From positions 1 through 64,000 of the forward strand of contig NZ_MSCV01000039.1 in the NCBI RefSeq assembly GCF_002005105.1: DNA of 64,000 nucleotides, read 5' to 3'. Below are positions 1 to 10,593 of the stretch, in pieces; position 1 is the stretch's first letter; every line of letters begins with the position of its first letter. Under the pieces are notes generated by a model. It made no database searches. It saw nothing but the letters and a program-made list of their open reading frames with translations, and was not told the DNA's origin. Origin of the DNA: Methylocaldum sp. 14B. GTDB lineage: Bacteria; Pseudomonadota; Gammaproteobacteria; Methylococcales; Methylococcaceae. The position numbers were made by a program, and so were the translations under genes.

Positions 1-1
1 C

Positions 2-154
2 ACCGCCAGCGATGCGGCGTGGGAAGTCTATCGTTTGTCCGACATCATCTACGATCCGGACAGCCGCTTTGCCGGTCTGTTGTTCTTCTTTGACGATGCG
101 GGCGGCCGTCAGGTCACCCAGATCGACGCTCCGCTGATCCCGTCCTTCATGTAA
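2..154 (+). CDS. C-terminal end of an unrecognised protein (partial)
   Basis: An open frame enters from the left edge and ends at TAA 152-154, giving about 50 residues that finish in PLIPSFM. The residues are ordinary globular sequence with an aromatic patch (LLFFFDD). I do not recognise the family. The reading frame is supported by the strong rho-independent terminator that follows about 60 bases later. No start is visible inside the window. Confidence 0.6.
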   Translation, partial: TASDAAWEVYRLSDIIYDPDSRFAGLLFFFDDAGGRQVTQIDAPLIPSFM

Positions 155-216
155 GACCAAGGGGGCGCCGGGTCCCGGCGCCCTCGAGGCTTTACGACCG
201 ACGGTCGGCACTGAAA

Positions 217-247
217 AGCCCTCCTTCTCTGAAGGAGGGCTTTTTTC
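217..247 (+). terminator. Rho-independent terminator
   Basis: An 11-bp perfect stem (AGCCCTCCTTC / GAAGGAGGGCT) with a 3-nt loop is followed by a run of six T. It ends the transcript of the partial gene at the left edge. A second GC-rich palindrome with 10-bp arms lies just before it at 163-183 and has no T tract. Confidence 0.85.
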
Positions 248-365
248 TATTGATCAGGTATCAGATAGACTCGGATCTAGACCAAACATGCGCTGTCTAG
301 AGAAACAGAGATAGCTAATTTAGTTGACGTTCGCCCATTTCTTAAGAGGGCGCAGTATTTCCCTT

Positions 366-1145
366 ATGTTCATAGATTCTCATTGCCATCTTGATCGCCT
401 GGATTTAACGCCTTTTGAGGGTGAGTTCGCTTCGTTTATGAGAGAAGCGCGAGCGCAGCAGATCGAACACATGCTGTGTGTATCCATCGATCTTGACAGC
501 TACTCCGAAATGCGCCGTTTGGTGGATGGATACGACGATGTCTCAGTATCGGTTGGTGTCCATCCTAACGAGCAGGTTTCAAGAGAGCCGAGTGTCGAAG
601 AGCTTGTCGTCCTCGCGGAAAATGACAAGGTGGTCGCTATCGGTGAGACCGGATTGGACTACTACCGGAGTTCGGGCAGCCTGGATTGGCAGCGTGAGCG
701 GTTTCGGCAACACATCCGAGCCGCCAAAATCGTTGGTAAGCCGTTAATTATTCACTCGCGTGAAGCCAAGGACGACACAATCAATGTGCTGAAGGAAGAG
801 GGGGCAGATCAAGTCAGTGGTGTGTTCCATTGTTTTACCGAGGATTGGGAGACGGCGCGGCAGGTCCTGGATCTGGGGTTTTTTATCTCATTCTCGGGGA
901 TCGTCACTTTCCGGAACGCTCAATCGATACAAGAGGTCGCCAGAATGATTCCGGAAGATCGTTTCTTGATCGAAACGGATTCGCCATACCTTGCTCCGAT
1001 CCCGTTTCGTGGAAAACCGAATTATCCTTTTTATGTAAGACACGTGGCGCAGTGTGTCGCAGAACTGAAAGGAATTTCTATCGAGCGCGTTGCAGAGCTC
1101 AGCTCGGACAACTTCTTTCGGTTGTTTCCAGGAGCTCGAGCCTAA
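366..1145 (+). CDS. TatD family metal-dependent deoxyribonuclease
   Basis: A TIM-barrel metallohydrolase of the TatD family, 259 residues from this ATG. The metal ligands are visible: HxH at residues 6-8 (DSHCHLD), Glu94 (GETGLDYY), His130 (IIHSREA), His155 (FHCF) and Asp205 (ETDSPYLAP). Family members are cytosolic 3'-5' exonucleases or DNases linked to DNA repair. A longer reading frame starts at a TTG at 324, but the extra 14 residues are not family-like and the protein conventionally begins at MFIDSHCH. The stop overlaps tail-to-tail by 4 bases with the convergent aminotransferase gene. No clear ribosome binding site is seen. Confidence 0.92.
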   Translation: MFIDSHCHLDRLDLTPFEGEFASFMREARAQQIEHMLCVSIDLDSYSEMRRLVDGYDDVSVSVGVHPNEQVSREPSVEELVVLAENDKVVAIGETGLDYYRSSGSLDWQRERFRQHIRAAKIVGKPLIIHSREAKDDTINVLKEEGADQVSGVFHCFTEDWETARQVLDLGFFISFSGIVTFRNAQSIQEVARMIPEDRFLIETDSPYLAPIPFRGKPNYPFYVRHVAQCVAELKGISIERVAELSSDNFFRLFPGARA

Positions 1146-2260
1146 GCGCGTAGCACGATATCGACCGCTCGTTCGAGCGCATCTAGGGGCGTATAGAAAT
1201 GGGGCGAGAAACGGATGCCGCCGCCCCGCAATGCACAGACAACGCTATTTTGATTCAGGTGCTGATAAAGCCGTTGGTTTTCCAGAGATCGGTGGCGGAA
1301 CAGCACGATGCCTGAACGACGTTCGGAAACGCTGGATGAGAGAAGTTCCAGTGCCGGGTGATTCATGATCGTTTCGACCAAGTAAGCGGTTCGCTCCAAC
1401 AGTAAGGTTTCAATTCTTTCTATGCCGGTTTCCAATATCAGCGAGAGGCTGGCGGACAGCGCATGTATTCCCAGCATATTGGGGCTGCCGCATTCGAAGC
1501 GACGGGCGTTCCGTGCCGGAAGCCAAGACCGGTTATCGTAATCCCCAGCGTTCTCAACCATGTGCCAGCCGTATTGCATTAGACCCAGCAAGCCTCTCGC
1601 ACGCGGCGAGGTATAAAAAACACCTAGCCCTTCCGGTCCGAACATCCACTTATGACCATCAGCCATGACAAAATCTGCGTGGCACCTTTGTACGTCGAAA
1701 CGCAATGCCCCTAAGCTTTGAATGGCGTCAATGCAAAATAAAATCCCTTGGTCGCGGCAGAACCGGCCGATTTTGTCCATATCGAGGCGTAACCCCGAAG
1801 CGTATTGAACAGAACTGACGGTGATAAGCTTTGTGTGTTCGTCGGCTAGCTCAAACAAGGCATCTTCAGGCGTGCGAGCGGCATTTAGATCTGCCTCTTT
1901 GAACTCCACTCCTCGATCGCTTAGTGCTTGCCACGGAATTCGATTTGACGGGAACTCCTCGTTGCTGGAGACGATATTGTCGCCGGGTTGCCAGTCGAGA
2001 CCAAAAGCCACGAGCGAGATGGCCTCGGAAGTGTTCTTGACTAAAGCGATATCGTCCGTGGATGGCGCATTGAGCAAGTCCCTCAACTGTTCCCGCAATA
2101 AATCTTCTTGTTTCACCCATTCCAAGTAACGGGACGCACCGTATCGGGCGTTTTCCTCTGCGAACTGGCTTACCGCCAGGGCCGTCCGCAAAGGCCACGG
2201 TGCCACGGCCGCATGATTCAAATAGATTAAGTCCGGGGACAATGGGAATTCGGGGTGCAT
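1142..2260 (-). CDS. Class V aminotransferase (cysteine desulfurase-like)
   Basis: A PLP-dependent class V aminotransferase of 372 residues. It opens with the family-typical YLNHAAVAP stretch and carries the PLP-lysine motif in VMADGHKWMFGPEG. Members include cysteine desulfurases, isopenicillin-N-epimerase-like enzymes and kynureninase-like enzymes, and the substrate cannot be told from the motifs. The start at MHPEF (2260) is preferred: the frame extends upstream to 2428 but would then overlap uppP by over 130 bases. It is the last gene of a leftward kup-uppP-aminotransferase run with gaps of about 33 bases, suggesting co-transcription. Confidence 0.85.
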   Translation of the reverse strand: MHPEFPLSPDLIYLNHAAVAPWPLRTALAVSQFAEENARYGASRYLEWVKQEDLLREQLRDLLNAPSTDDIALVKNTSEAISLVAFGLDWQPGDNIVSSNEEFPSNRIPWQALSDRGVEFKEADLNAARTPEDALFELADEHTKLITVSSVQYASGLRLDMDKIGRFCRDQGILFCIDAIQSLGALRFDVQRCHADFVMADGHKWMFGPEGLGVFYTSPRARGLLGLMQYGWHMVENAGDYDNRSWLPARNARRFECGSPNMLGIHALSASLSLILETGIERIETLLLERTAYLVETIMNHPALELLSSSVSERRSGIVLFRHRSLENQRLYQHLNQNSVVCALRGGGIRFSPHFYTPLDALERAVDIVLRA

Positions 2261-2292
2261 CTGGTTGGAAACCGGGCAATGAAATCGTTGAA

Positions 2293-3117
2293 TCAGAGCG
2301 AAACAGTGAGTCCGGTCGTCGACAGAAAATAGACCAATACCAATGAGCCGAACAGTATTCGATACCAGGCAAACGCTTTGAAACTGTGTCGGGCGACGAA
2401 TGCCAGCAACGCTCGAATAACCAGCCAAGCGCTGAAAAAAGCCGCAACGAAACCGGCTGCCAACATCTCCAGATCTTCAGGTCTCATGATGTCGAGATTC
2501 TTGTACAGGTCGTAGAAAGTGGCGGCGAACATCGTCGGAATAGCGAGAAAGAACGAGAACTCCGTCGCAACTGACCGTGACATGCCACTTAGCAACCCAC
2601 CCATGATCGTCGCGCCCGCTCGAGATACGCCCGGAAACAAGGCAAGGCTTTGAGCTAAGCCCACTTTGAGCGCCACATGCCAGGTCAACTCGTCGACGTG
2701 CTCGACATGATGAGTCCGGCGCCGGCTTTCGATCAACAGAATCACGAGGCCGCCGAGTATCAGCGCCCCGGCTACGGTAATCGGGTTGAAGAGCTGAGTC
2801 TTGATGGTTTTGTGAAGAAAAAGACCGAGTAGAGCTGCCGGTAGAAACCCGATCAAGACATTAAGCGCGAAACGGAATGCGGCTGGATCCGAGAATAGCG
2901 ACCCGGACACGCGAGTAATGCGCTGCCGGTAATGCCAAACGATGGCACAAATCGCCCCAAGCTGAATAAATATGTCGAACGTTTTCGCCCGTTCCCCGGT
3001 GAAAGACAATAGATCATTGGCAATGATTAAATGACCGGTACTGGAGATCGGAAGAAACTCGGTGGCTCCCTCCAAAATACCAAGCACGATTGCCTTCAAA
3101 TAAAGGGGAATGTCCAT
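2293..3117 (-). CDS. uppP: Undecaprenyl-diphosphatase UppP/BacA
   Basis: An integral membrane phosphatase of about 274 residues that dephosphorylates undecaprenyl pyrophosphate to recycle the lipid carrier for peptidoglycan and other envelope polymers. The family signatures are present: EGATEFLPISSTGHL at residues 16-30 and the PGVSRAG motif in the second half, with about eight hydrophobic segments. The start at MDIPLYLKA (3117) is chosen over an in-frame ATG 33 bases upstream because it gives the standard N-terminus. It lies 33 bases after kup and 32 bases before the aminotransferase gene. Confidence 0.95.
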   Translation of the reverse strand: MDIPLYLKAIVLGILEGATEFLPISSTGHLIIANDLLSFTGERAKTFDIFIQLGAICAIVWHYRQRITRVSGSLFSDPAAFRFALNVLIGFLPAALLGLFLHKTIKTQLFNPITVAGALILGGLVILLIESRRRTHHVEHVDELTWHVALKVGLAQSLALFPGVSRAGATIMGGLLSGMSRSVATEFSFFLAIPTMFAATFYDLYKNLDIMRPEDLEMLAAGFVAAFFSAWLVIRALLAFVARHSFKAFAWYRILFGSLVLVYFLSTTGLTVSL

Positions 3118-3150
3118 AAACTTCCTTAAGTAAAAATGCTTAAAACTCAA

Positions 3151-5037
3151 TTACAGCATGCGTTGTACGCCCAGTTCAACGACGCGATCGGGCGGAATCC
3201 GGAAAAAACTTACAGCACTGCTCGTATTGCGGGACATGCCGATGAACAGCTTCAGGCGCCAAAGCGGCATTTTCGGAACCGTGCTGGGAATAATGGTTTC
3301 GCGGCTGAGGAAAAAGGTCGTATCCGAGATATCAATGTCAAAATCTCGACTGCTTGATTTAAGGACTCGTGGGATATTGGCCGCTTCCATGAATCCATAA
3401 TGTAGATTGATTCTAAAAAAGCCTGCGCCGAGGCGGCGGATTTCGCGGCGTTTTTCGGGAGCTACGCGGGGAACGTTTTCGGTAGTGACAGTCATAAGCA
3501 CGACAGTCTCGTGCAGTACCTTGTTGTGTTTTAGGTTATGCAGCAACGCGGGTGGAATGCCTTCGCGGCTGCTCGTCATGAATACGGCCGTGCCGGCGAC
3601 GCGCAACGGAGGATTATTGACGATTTCGGCTAAGAATTGATCAACTTGTACCGAGTCTTCGCGTAGGCTCTCCCGGAGAAGATCGCGGCCGCGTTTCCAT
3701 GTCGTCAGGAGCGTAAAGGCGATAAGCCCGATGACTAACGGGAACCATCCGCCTTCAAAAATTTTCGCTGCATTAGCGACCAAGAAGGCCAAGTCGACGG
3801 TAAGGAATCCAAAAGCCAGCATGCCGCTAATGATCGGATTCCACTTCCATAAGCTGTACACCACGACGAAAGCCAAAATCGTATCGATGGCCATCGTGCC
3901 GGTGACGGCGATGCCGTAAGCGGCCGCTAAGTTGGATGAAGACTGAAACCCTAGAACCAATCCGATGATAGCGACCATCAATGCCCAGTTGATCCAAGGA
4001 ATGTAGATCTGACCCTTTTCCTCTTCAGAGGTGTATTGAATGCCGAGCCTAGGGCAGAAGCCCAACTGAATCGCTTGAGACGTAAGGGAAAAGGTTCCAG
4101 AAATTACCGCTTGGGAAGCGACAATTGTGGCTATCGTAGCTAGGCCGATCATGAAAACCAGCGCCCCGCCAGGAACAAGGAAATAGAACGGATTTTGAAC
4201 CGCCGACGGATTTTGGATGAGAAGAGCCCCCTGGCCGAAGTAGTTCAGCATCAGTGACGGAAGGACGAACAGAAACCATGCCTTGCGAATCGGTTCGCGG
4301 CCGAAATGTCCCATATCCGCATACAATGCTTCGCCGCCGGTAACGGCCAGCACCACCGCTCCCAAGATCAAAACGGAAGGCCAGCCATGCGCTGCAAAGA
4401 AGTGAAAGGCATGTACCGGATTCACGGCAGCTAAAACGGCTGGACTTTTTATCAAACTGAGCGTGCCAAAAACTGCGAGACTACAGAACCAAATTGCCAT
4501 AATCGGCCCGAATAGCGCACCGACGCCCGCGGTCCCTTTTCGTTGAAAAGTGAAAAGCCCTATTAGGACTGCAAGAGAAATCGGAACCACATAGGAATGA
4601 AGCTCCGGCTGAAGGACTTTGAGTCCTTCGACTGCACTCAAGACCGAGATGGCCGGCGTGATCATCCCATCGCCGTAAAATAGCGATGCGCCTATCAATC
4701 CGAGCCCGATCAGTAAAAATCGGAAGCGGGTACTTATTTCCGCCTTCTGCTGGACAAGGGATATCAGGGCCATGATACCGCCTTCGCCTTTGTTATCCGC
4801 TCGCATGATGAAGATGACGTACTTCAACGATATGACGATCAGAATGGCCCAGAAAATAAGCGACAAGATGCCGAGGACATTTGCCGGCGTTGGTTCTAGC
4901 GCCAGAATGCCGCCGAAGCACTCTTTAAGTGTATAAAGCGGGCTGGTACCGATATCGCCGAATACGATGCCCAGCGCGGCGATCACCAAACTTTTTTGTT
5001 CTCGCGATTGAGATGGGGCTAGGGTTGCCGAATTCAT
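3151..5037 (-). CDS. kup: Low-affinity potassium uptake transporter Kup
   Basis: A KUP/HAK/KT-family K+/H+ symporter of 628 residues, the usual length. The N-terminal signature GIVFGDIGTSPLYTLKE is present, followed by about twelve membrane segments and a cytoplasmic C-terminal tail of about 150 residues. The ATG at 5037 is chosen because GGAGAAAATCT precedes it; the frame extends 11 arginine-rich residues upstream, which is not family-like. It is the first gene of the leftward run. Nearly 790 bases without a convincing gene lie upstream. Confidence 0.95.
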   Translation of the reverse strand: MNSATLAPSQSREQKSLVIAALGIVFGDIGTSPLYTLKECFGGILALEPTPANVLGILSLIFWAILIVISLKYVIFIMRADNKGEGGIMALISLVQQKAEISTRFRFLLIGLGLIGASLFYGDGMITPAISVLSAVEGLKVLQPELHSYVVPISLAVLIGLFTFQRKGTAGVGALFGPIMAIWFCSLAVFGTLSLIKSPAVLAAVNPVHAFHFFAAHGWPSVLILGAVVLAVTGGEALYADMGHFGREPIRKAWFLFVLPSLMLNYFGQGALLIQNPSAVQNPFYFLVPGGALVFMIGLATIATIVASQAVISGTFSLTSQAIQLGFCPRLGIQYTSEEEKGQIYIPWINWALMVAIIGLVLGFQSSSNLAAAYGIAVTGTMAIDTILAFVVVYSLWKWNPIISGMLAFGFLTVDLAFLVANAAKIFEGGWFPLVIGLIAFTLLTTWKRGRDLLRESLREDSVQVDQFLAEIVNNPPLRVAGTAVFMTSSREGIPPALLHNLKHNKVLHETVVLMTVTTENVPRVAPEKRREIRRLGAGFFRINLHYGFMEAANIPRVLKSSSRDFDIDISDTTFFLSRETIIPSTVPKMPLWRLKLFIGMSRNTSSAVSFFRIPPDRVVELGVQRML

Positions 5038-5824
5038 AGATTTTCTCCGTCGCCGACGCGAAAAGAGCATGTGCTTTGTTTAGGACACCTTCCGATACGG
5101 GTTGCGCTAATTCGTGCGTGGATCCTTCCTTCATAGATGAGACGGCCAAAGGCTATCGGTGTGCTGCCGGTAGGCAACTGGTGTGTTCGAGCGGGAGCGG
5201 GCACTAGCGAATGCGCCCGTGCGCGTCGGCTCAGGTTCAGCATCGGCAATCAAATTCGCCAAATAGAGAAAGAATAGCTTTCGTCATTCGGGAGAGGCGT
5301 TTTCCGCTTGAACGCAGTTCATGCACGACTACCTCTGCTATGGAAATGCAGATGCACGATCGCTCAGATTAGGCGGTGAAGTATAGGCAGGCAGGCGAAA
5401 TATCGTAGCTCAACAAGTTTGATCATGCCTCGGCTCCATCCAATCGCATTTTTCGAGCATAAAGATTAAGCGTTGGGGTAAAAAGCTGTAATGTCGCGCT
5501 AAAAGGCTTTAGAAAAAATAGCGAAACGTCTCTTGCCCATGTCCATTGGGCAATATCGGGGGATGTTACCTGAGGCTTTCGGTTTACTGAACCACCAGAG
5601 AGTCTCATCCAGTGAATAGCAATTTTCTATGAGCGAAATTCTGGGCTGGTTGTAAAAAGTTGTGGGAGCTTAATCCAATAGACCGAGAATGTTGAGTAAG
5701 ACTCTAGAATATTCTTATAACTTTTTGATAAGCGCAGGCACGCAGACCGAATATAGATCCTTTCAGCTTGAAAAACAGGCTCTGAGTCATTAAGCTTCTA
5801 CGGTTTTACAACAAGGAGCGCTCA
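5038..5824. other. Long intergenic region between kup and tpiA
   Basis: This divergent intergenic region of 787 bases must carry the kup promoter (leftward) and the tpiA promoter (rightward). The few short open frames have no family resemblance and no good ribosome binding sites. I recognise no RNA gene or riboswitch. The AT-rich right half holds the candidate tpiA promoter listed separately. Confidence 0.6.
5692..5721 (+). promoter_or_regulatory. Candidate sigma70 promoter of tpiA
   Basis: TTGAGT (4 of 6 to the -35 consensus) and TATAAC (5 of 6 to the -10 consensus) are separated by 18 bases, about 105 bases upstream of the tpiA start in an AT-rich stretch. Seen by eye only. Confidence 0.35.
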
Positions 5825-6577
5825 ATGGTTCGTCGTCCTCTGGTCGTCGGAAACTGGAAGATGAACGGCACTCGAGAAAGTAAAAAAACATTGCTGACGA
5901 ACATTCTTTCCGGCATTTCGGAAACCGCTCCGGCAGAGGTCGGTGTATGTGCGCCTTATGTATTCATACCCGAGGCAGCCGAACTGTTGGAAAACAAAGC
6001 GATTTTGCTTGGCGCGCAAAATGTAGCGGATGAGGACGAAGGCGCCTATACGGGTGAAATCTCCGCGCCCATGTTGCGTGAGTTCGGGTGTGACCTGGCT
6101 ATCGTCGGGCATTCGGAGCGGCGACTGCGGTACGGAGAGTCCAATCAACTGGTGGCTGCGCGTTATAAAAAAGCGCTCGATCACGGTCTTACGCCAATCT
6201 TATGCGTGGGTGAGACTCTGGAGCAGCGTGAACAGGGTAATACATTTACTGTCATAGACGAGCAGTTGGAGGCGGTGTTTGATATGGCTGGCGTTGAATC
6301 GCTGGCAAATGCGGTGATCGCTTACGAACCCGTCTGGGCTGTCGGGACCGGGCGAACCGCGACAGTCGAGCAAGTGCAAGAGATACACGAATATTTGCGG
6401 CGAAAGATTTCGGAGCGGGAACCCGAAGTATCGGCTTCAGTCCGGATTCTATATGGCGGTAGTGTAAAGCCCGAAAATGCCCGTACCTTGTTCGGTATGC
6501 CCGACGTGGACGGTGGATTAATTGGCGAAGCGTCCTTGGATGCCGAGTCCTTTCTCTCGATATGCCATTCGGTTTAG
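5825..6577 (+). CDS. tpiA: Triosephosphate isomerase
   Basis: A cytosolic TIM barrel of 250 residues interconverting dihydroxyacetone phosphate and glyceraldehyde 3-phosphate in glycolysis, gluconeogenesis and carbon assimilation. Catalytic Lys12 sits in NWKMN (10-14), His96 in VGHSERR, and Glu168 in AYEPVWAVGTG, which also holds the flexible loop 6. An AAGGAGC ribosome binding site precedes the ATG. secG follows 11 bases later, the common proteobacterial arrangement. Confidence 0.98.
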   Translation: MVRRPLVVGNWKMNGTRESKKTLLTNILSGISETAPAEVGVCAPYVFIPEAAELLENKAILLGAQNVADEDEGAYTGEISAPMLREFGCDLAIVGHSERRLRYGESNQLVAARYKKALDHGLTPILCVGETLEQREQGNTFTVIDEQLEAVFDMAGVESLANAVIAYEPVWAVGTGRTATVEQVQEIHEYLRRKISEREPEVSASVRILYGGSVKPENARTLFGMPDVDGGLIGEASLDAESFLSICHSV

Positions 6578-6588
6578 GTGAAGTTTTT

Positions 6589-6969
6589 ATGTATCAGGCA
6601 TTGACAATTATTCATGTCGTGGTCGCCTTGGCGGTCATCGGATTGGTGCTTCTTCAGCAAGGCCGGGGCGCCGATGCCGGAGCGGGCTTTGGCGGTGGAG
6701 CGTCTAATAGCCTGTTCGGTGCACGGGGCGCAGCTTCGTTTTTGTCTCGCACGACCGCGGTGCTGGCTACACTGTTTTTTGTGACCAGTTTGAGTCTTGC
6801 GTACTTGGCAGATAAACAGGATAATAAACAAGTTGATATCATTGATGGTCCTGGTTTGGACCCGTCTCAACGCGATCTTCCTCCGGTAGTGGAAGAGCCG
6901 CCAGCAACTGACAAGGCCGATTTGCCCGATAGCGCCGATACGCTTCCGCCGGCAGAGCAAGAGAAATAG
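6589..6969 (+). CDS. secG: Protein translocase subunit SecG
   Basis: A small inner-membrane subunit of the SecYEG channel, 126 residues. It has two hydrophobic segments (about 3-22 and 52-72) separated by the conserved cytoplasmic loop LLQQGRGADAGAGFGGG and a SLFGARG motif. The C-terminal tail is acidic, proline-rich and probably disordered. The start at MYQAL (6589) fits the family; an upstream ATG would overlap tpiA. An AGGTGAAG sequence lies just upstream. The tRNA-Leu gene follows in the same direction. Confidence 0.95.
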   Translation: MYQALTIIHVVVALAVIGLVLLQQGRGADAGAGFGGGASNSLFGARGAASFLSRTTAVLATLFFVTSLSLAYLADKQDNKQVDIIDGPGLDPSQRDLPPVVEEPPATDKADLPDSADTLPPAEQEK

Positions 6970-6992
6970 CCAACCTTGTTAGACCATGTTTA

Positions 6993-7077
6993 GCCGATGT
7001 GGTGGAATTGGTAGACACGCCATCTTGAGGGGGTGGTGACGCAAGTCGTGTCGGTTCAAGTCCGACCATCGGCACCA
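6993..7077 (+). tRNA. tRNA-Leu (anticodon GAG)
   Basis: An 85-nt class II tRNA with a long variable arm and an encoded CCA end. The acceptor stem GCCGATG pairs with CATCGGC. The D-loop contains the family sequence TGGAATTGGTAGACACG. The anticodon loop TTGAGGG places GAG at the decoding positions, and the T-arm is GTCGGTTCAAGTCCGAC. It lies 23 bases after secG, as E. coli leuU lies after secG. Confidence 0.97.
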
Positions 7078-7095
7078 ATTACGTCGATTCGAGAT

Positions 7096-8279
<1,184 letters not shown>

Positions 8280-8303
8280 AAGAAAGATAAGCAAGGACCA
8301 AAT

Positions 8304-8648
8304 ATGAGTTTCTTCATTTCCGACGCATTTGCTCAAGCCGCGCCGGCCCAGCAAGAGCCGGGGTTGGCTGGTCTTATTCTACCGCTGGCTATATTGCTGA
8401 TTTTCTTTTTCTTATTCGTTCTCCCGCAGCAAAGACGGGCGAAAGAGCAAAAAAGAATGATCCAGTCGCTGACCAAAGGGAGCGAAGTCGTGACCAATGG
8501 CGGGCTGCTGGGTAGAGTAGCGGATTTGGATGATAACTTCGTTCAGTTGGAAGTGGCTGATAACACCTACGTATACGTTCAGCGCCATGCCATAGCATCA
8601 CTGATGCCGAAGGGTACCTACAAGGCTAAGAAAAAGGCCGAAAAATAA
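8304..8648 (+). CDS. yajC: Preprotein translocase accessory subunit YajC
   Basis: A small inner-membrane protein of 114 residues that binds SecDF and the SecYEG holotranslocon. One hydrophobic segment (about 21-43) is followed by the family motif FFLFVLPQQRRAKE and a cytoplasmic basic domain with GSEVVTNGGLLGRV. It starts 24 bases after tgt and is followed by secD. Confidence 0.96.
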   Translation: MSFFISDAFAQAAPAQQEPGLAGLILPLAILLIFFFLFVLPQQRRAKEQKRMIQSLTKGSEVVTNGGLLGRVADLDDNFVQLEVADNTYVYVQRHAIASLMPKGTYKAKKKAEK

Positions 8649-8716
8649 AACGGCTAAGCAAGTTAATTCAACGGCGGATGCACTATACCGTGCATCACGC
8701 CTCATAGGCAGCTATC

Positions 8717-10561
8717 ATGCGAAACCGCTTTCCACTTTGGAAAAACCTTCTGATTATCGCCGTATTGGTGTTGGCGACGATTTACTCGCTGCCCAATTTT
8801 TTCGGCGAGGATCCGTCCGTTCAGCTTTCGCCTTTGCGGAGCGCTAAGCTGGACGAAGCTACTCGTGTTCAAGTCGAAAAACTGCTGACCGACGCCGGGA
8901 TGCAACCGAAGTTGTTGGAATTGTCTGAGAAGCGGCTTCTGGTGCGTTTTACCGAAACCGAGACCCAGCTCAAAGCGGCCGATTTGCTCACCGGATCGCT
9001 GGGAAATAACTATACGGTAGCACTCAACCTCGCGCCGTCGACTCCGGATTGGCTCAGAGCGATCAGCGCCCAACCCATGTATCTGGGATTGGACCTTCGG
9101 GGCGGCGTGCACTTTTTGATGCAGGTGGATATGGACGCGGCCGTCCGCCAGGCTGAAGAGCGTTATGCGGAAGACATTCGTTCACTTTTGCGCGAAAGCA
9201 AAATCCGTTATCTCTCCGTCGATAGAAGTAACCAGACCATCGAAGTGAAGTTCCCGGACGGCCAAACGCTGGCCCAGGCCAGGGATGTCATGCAGCGAGA
9301 ACTTCGCGGTTTGGAGCTCGGCGAGGACGGCACCGTGATGCGCGCCAGATTGTCGGAACCCGAACGCCGGGAGATCCGTCGTCTGGCTGTGGCGCAAAAC
9401 ATCACGACCTTGCGTAATCGCATTAACGAACTTGGCGTCGCCGAGCCGGTGATTCAGCAGCAGGGCGAAGACCGCATCGTGGTACAGCTCCCCGGCGTCC
9501 AGGATACCGCCCGCGCCAAGGAGATTCTGGGGGCCACCGCGACGCTGGAGTTTCGCCTGGTGGATACCGAGCACAGCGCCCAAGGCCTGGAAGAGGGCAA
9601 GACGCCGTTGGGCGCCAGGCTCTACCAGGATCGAAGCGGCAGGCCCATTTTGCTGCAGCGTAAGATCATCGTGACCGGCGATCAGATCGTGGATGCTTCC
9701 TCCGGGCTCGATTCTCAGTCGGGTTCTCCGGCCGTGTTCGTGACACTGAACGGCATAGGCGCGCGCAAAATGGCCGATGTTACGCGCGAGAACATCGGCA
9801 AGCCGATGGCGGTCGTCTATATCGAAACCAAGACGGAAACCAGAGAAGTGGAAGGCCGGAAGGTGGCCACCAAGAAAAAGGTCGAGGAGGTCATCAACGT
9901 CGCGACCATTCGGGACCGCTTCAGCAAGCGCTTCCAAATTACCGGTCTGGATAGTACCGAAGAGGCGCGTAATCTGGCCTTGCTGTTGCGTGCAGGAGCT
10001 TTGGCCGCGCCGGTGGACATCGTCGAGGAACGAACCGTCGGCCCCAGCTTGGGTAAGGAAAATATCGAGCAGGGTACCCGTTCGTTCATCATCGGTTTTG
10101 CCCTGATTGCTGCTGTGATGATCCTCTATTACAAGGTGTTCGGGATCATCGCCAATATCACCTTGCTCTTTAATGTCGCTTTGATTTTGTCGATTCTGTC
10201 GTTGCTCCAAGCGACATTGACCTTGCCGGGTATTGCAGGCATCACCCTGACCATAGGTATGGCAGTAGACGCCAACGTGCTCATTTACGAGCGCATCAAG
10301 GAGGAGCTGCGTAACGGCAATTCCATTCAGTCCAGTATTTACGCCGGATTCGAGCGCGCGTTCGGCACCATTTTCGACTCCAATATCACGACGCTTCTTG
10401 CGGCGATCATGTTGTTCAGTATCGGCTCTGGTCCCGTGAAGGGGTTCGCCGTGACCTTGACGATCGGGATTTTGACGTCGATGTTCACCGCGGTGATGTG
10501 TACGCGGATGCTGGTCAATTTCGTCTACGGCCAGCGGCGAGTCGCCAAACTGTGGATCTGA
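8717..10561 (+). CDS. secD: Protein translocase subunit SecD
   Basis: An inner-membrane RND-family subunit that uses the proton gradient to pull secreted proteins through SecYEG. It has 614 residues: an N-terminal membrane segment (about 8-27), a large periplasmic P1 domain with LGLDLRGGVHFLMQVD, and a C-terminal bundle of five membrane segments with the conserved GMAVDANVLIYERIKEE. Length and order are typical. secF follows 32 bases later. Confidence 0.98.
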   Translation: MRNRFPLWKNLLIIAVLVLATIYSLPNFFGEDPSVQLSPLRSAKLDEATRVQVEKLLTDAGMQPKLLELSEKRLLVRFTETETQLKAADLLTGSLGNNYTVALNLAPSTPDWLRAISAQPMYLGLDLRGGVHFLMQVDMDAAVRQAEERYAEDIRSLLRESKIRYLSVDRSNQTIEVKFPDGQTLAQARDVMQRELRGLELGEDGTVMRARLSEPERREIRRLAVAQNITTLRNRINELGVAEPVIQQQGEDRIVVQLPGVQDTARAKEILGATATLEFRLVDTEHSAQGLEEGKTPLGARLYQDRSGRPILLQRKIIVTGDQIVDASSGLDSQSGSPAVFVTLNGIGARKMADVTRENIGKPMAVVYIETKTETREVEGRKVATKKKVEEVINVATIRDRFSKRFQITGLDSTEEARNLALLLRAGALAAPVDIVEERTVGPSLGKENIEQGTRSFIIGFALIAAVMILYYKVFGIIANITLLFNVALILSILSLLQATLTLPGIAGITLTIGMAVDANVLIYERIKEELRNGNSIQSSIYAGFERAFGTIFDSNITTLLAAIMLFSIGSGPVKGFAVTLTIGILTSMFTAVMCTRMLVNFVYGQRRVAKLWI

Positions 10562-10593
10562 GTCCGATATAAAGAATTCAGGAGATTTGATCA

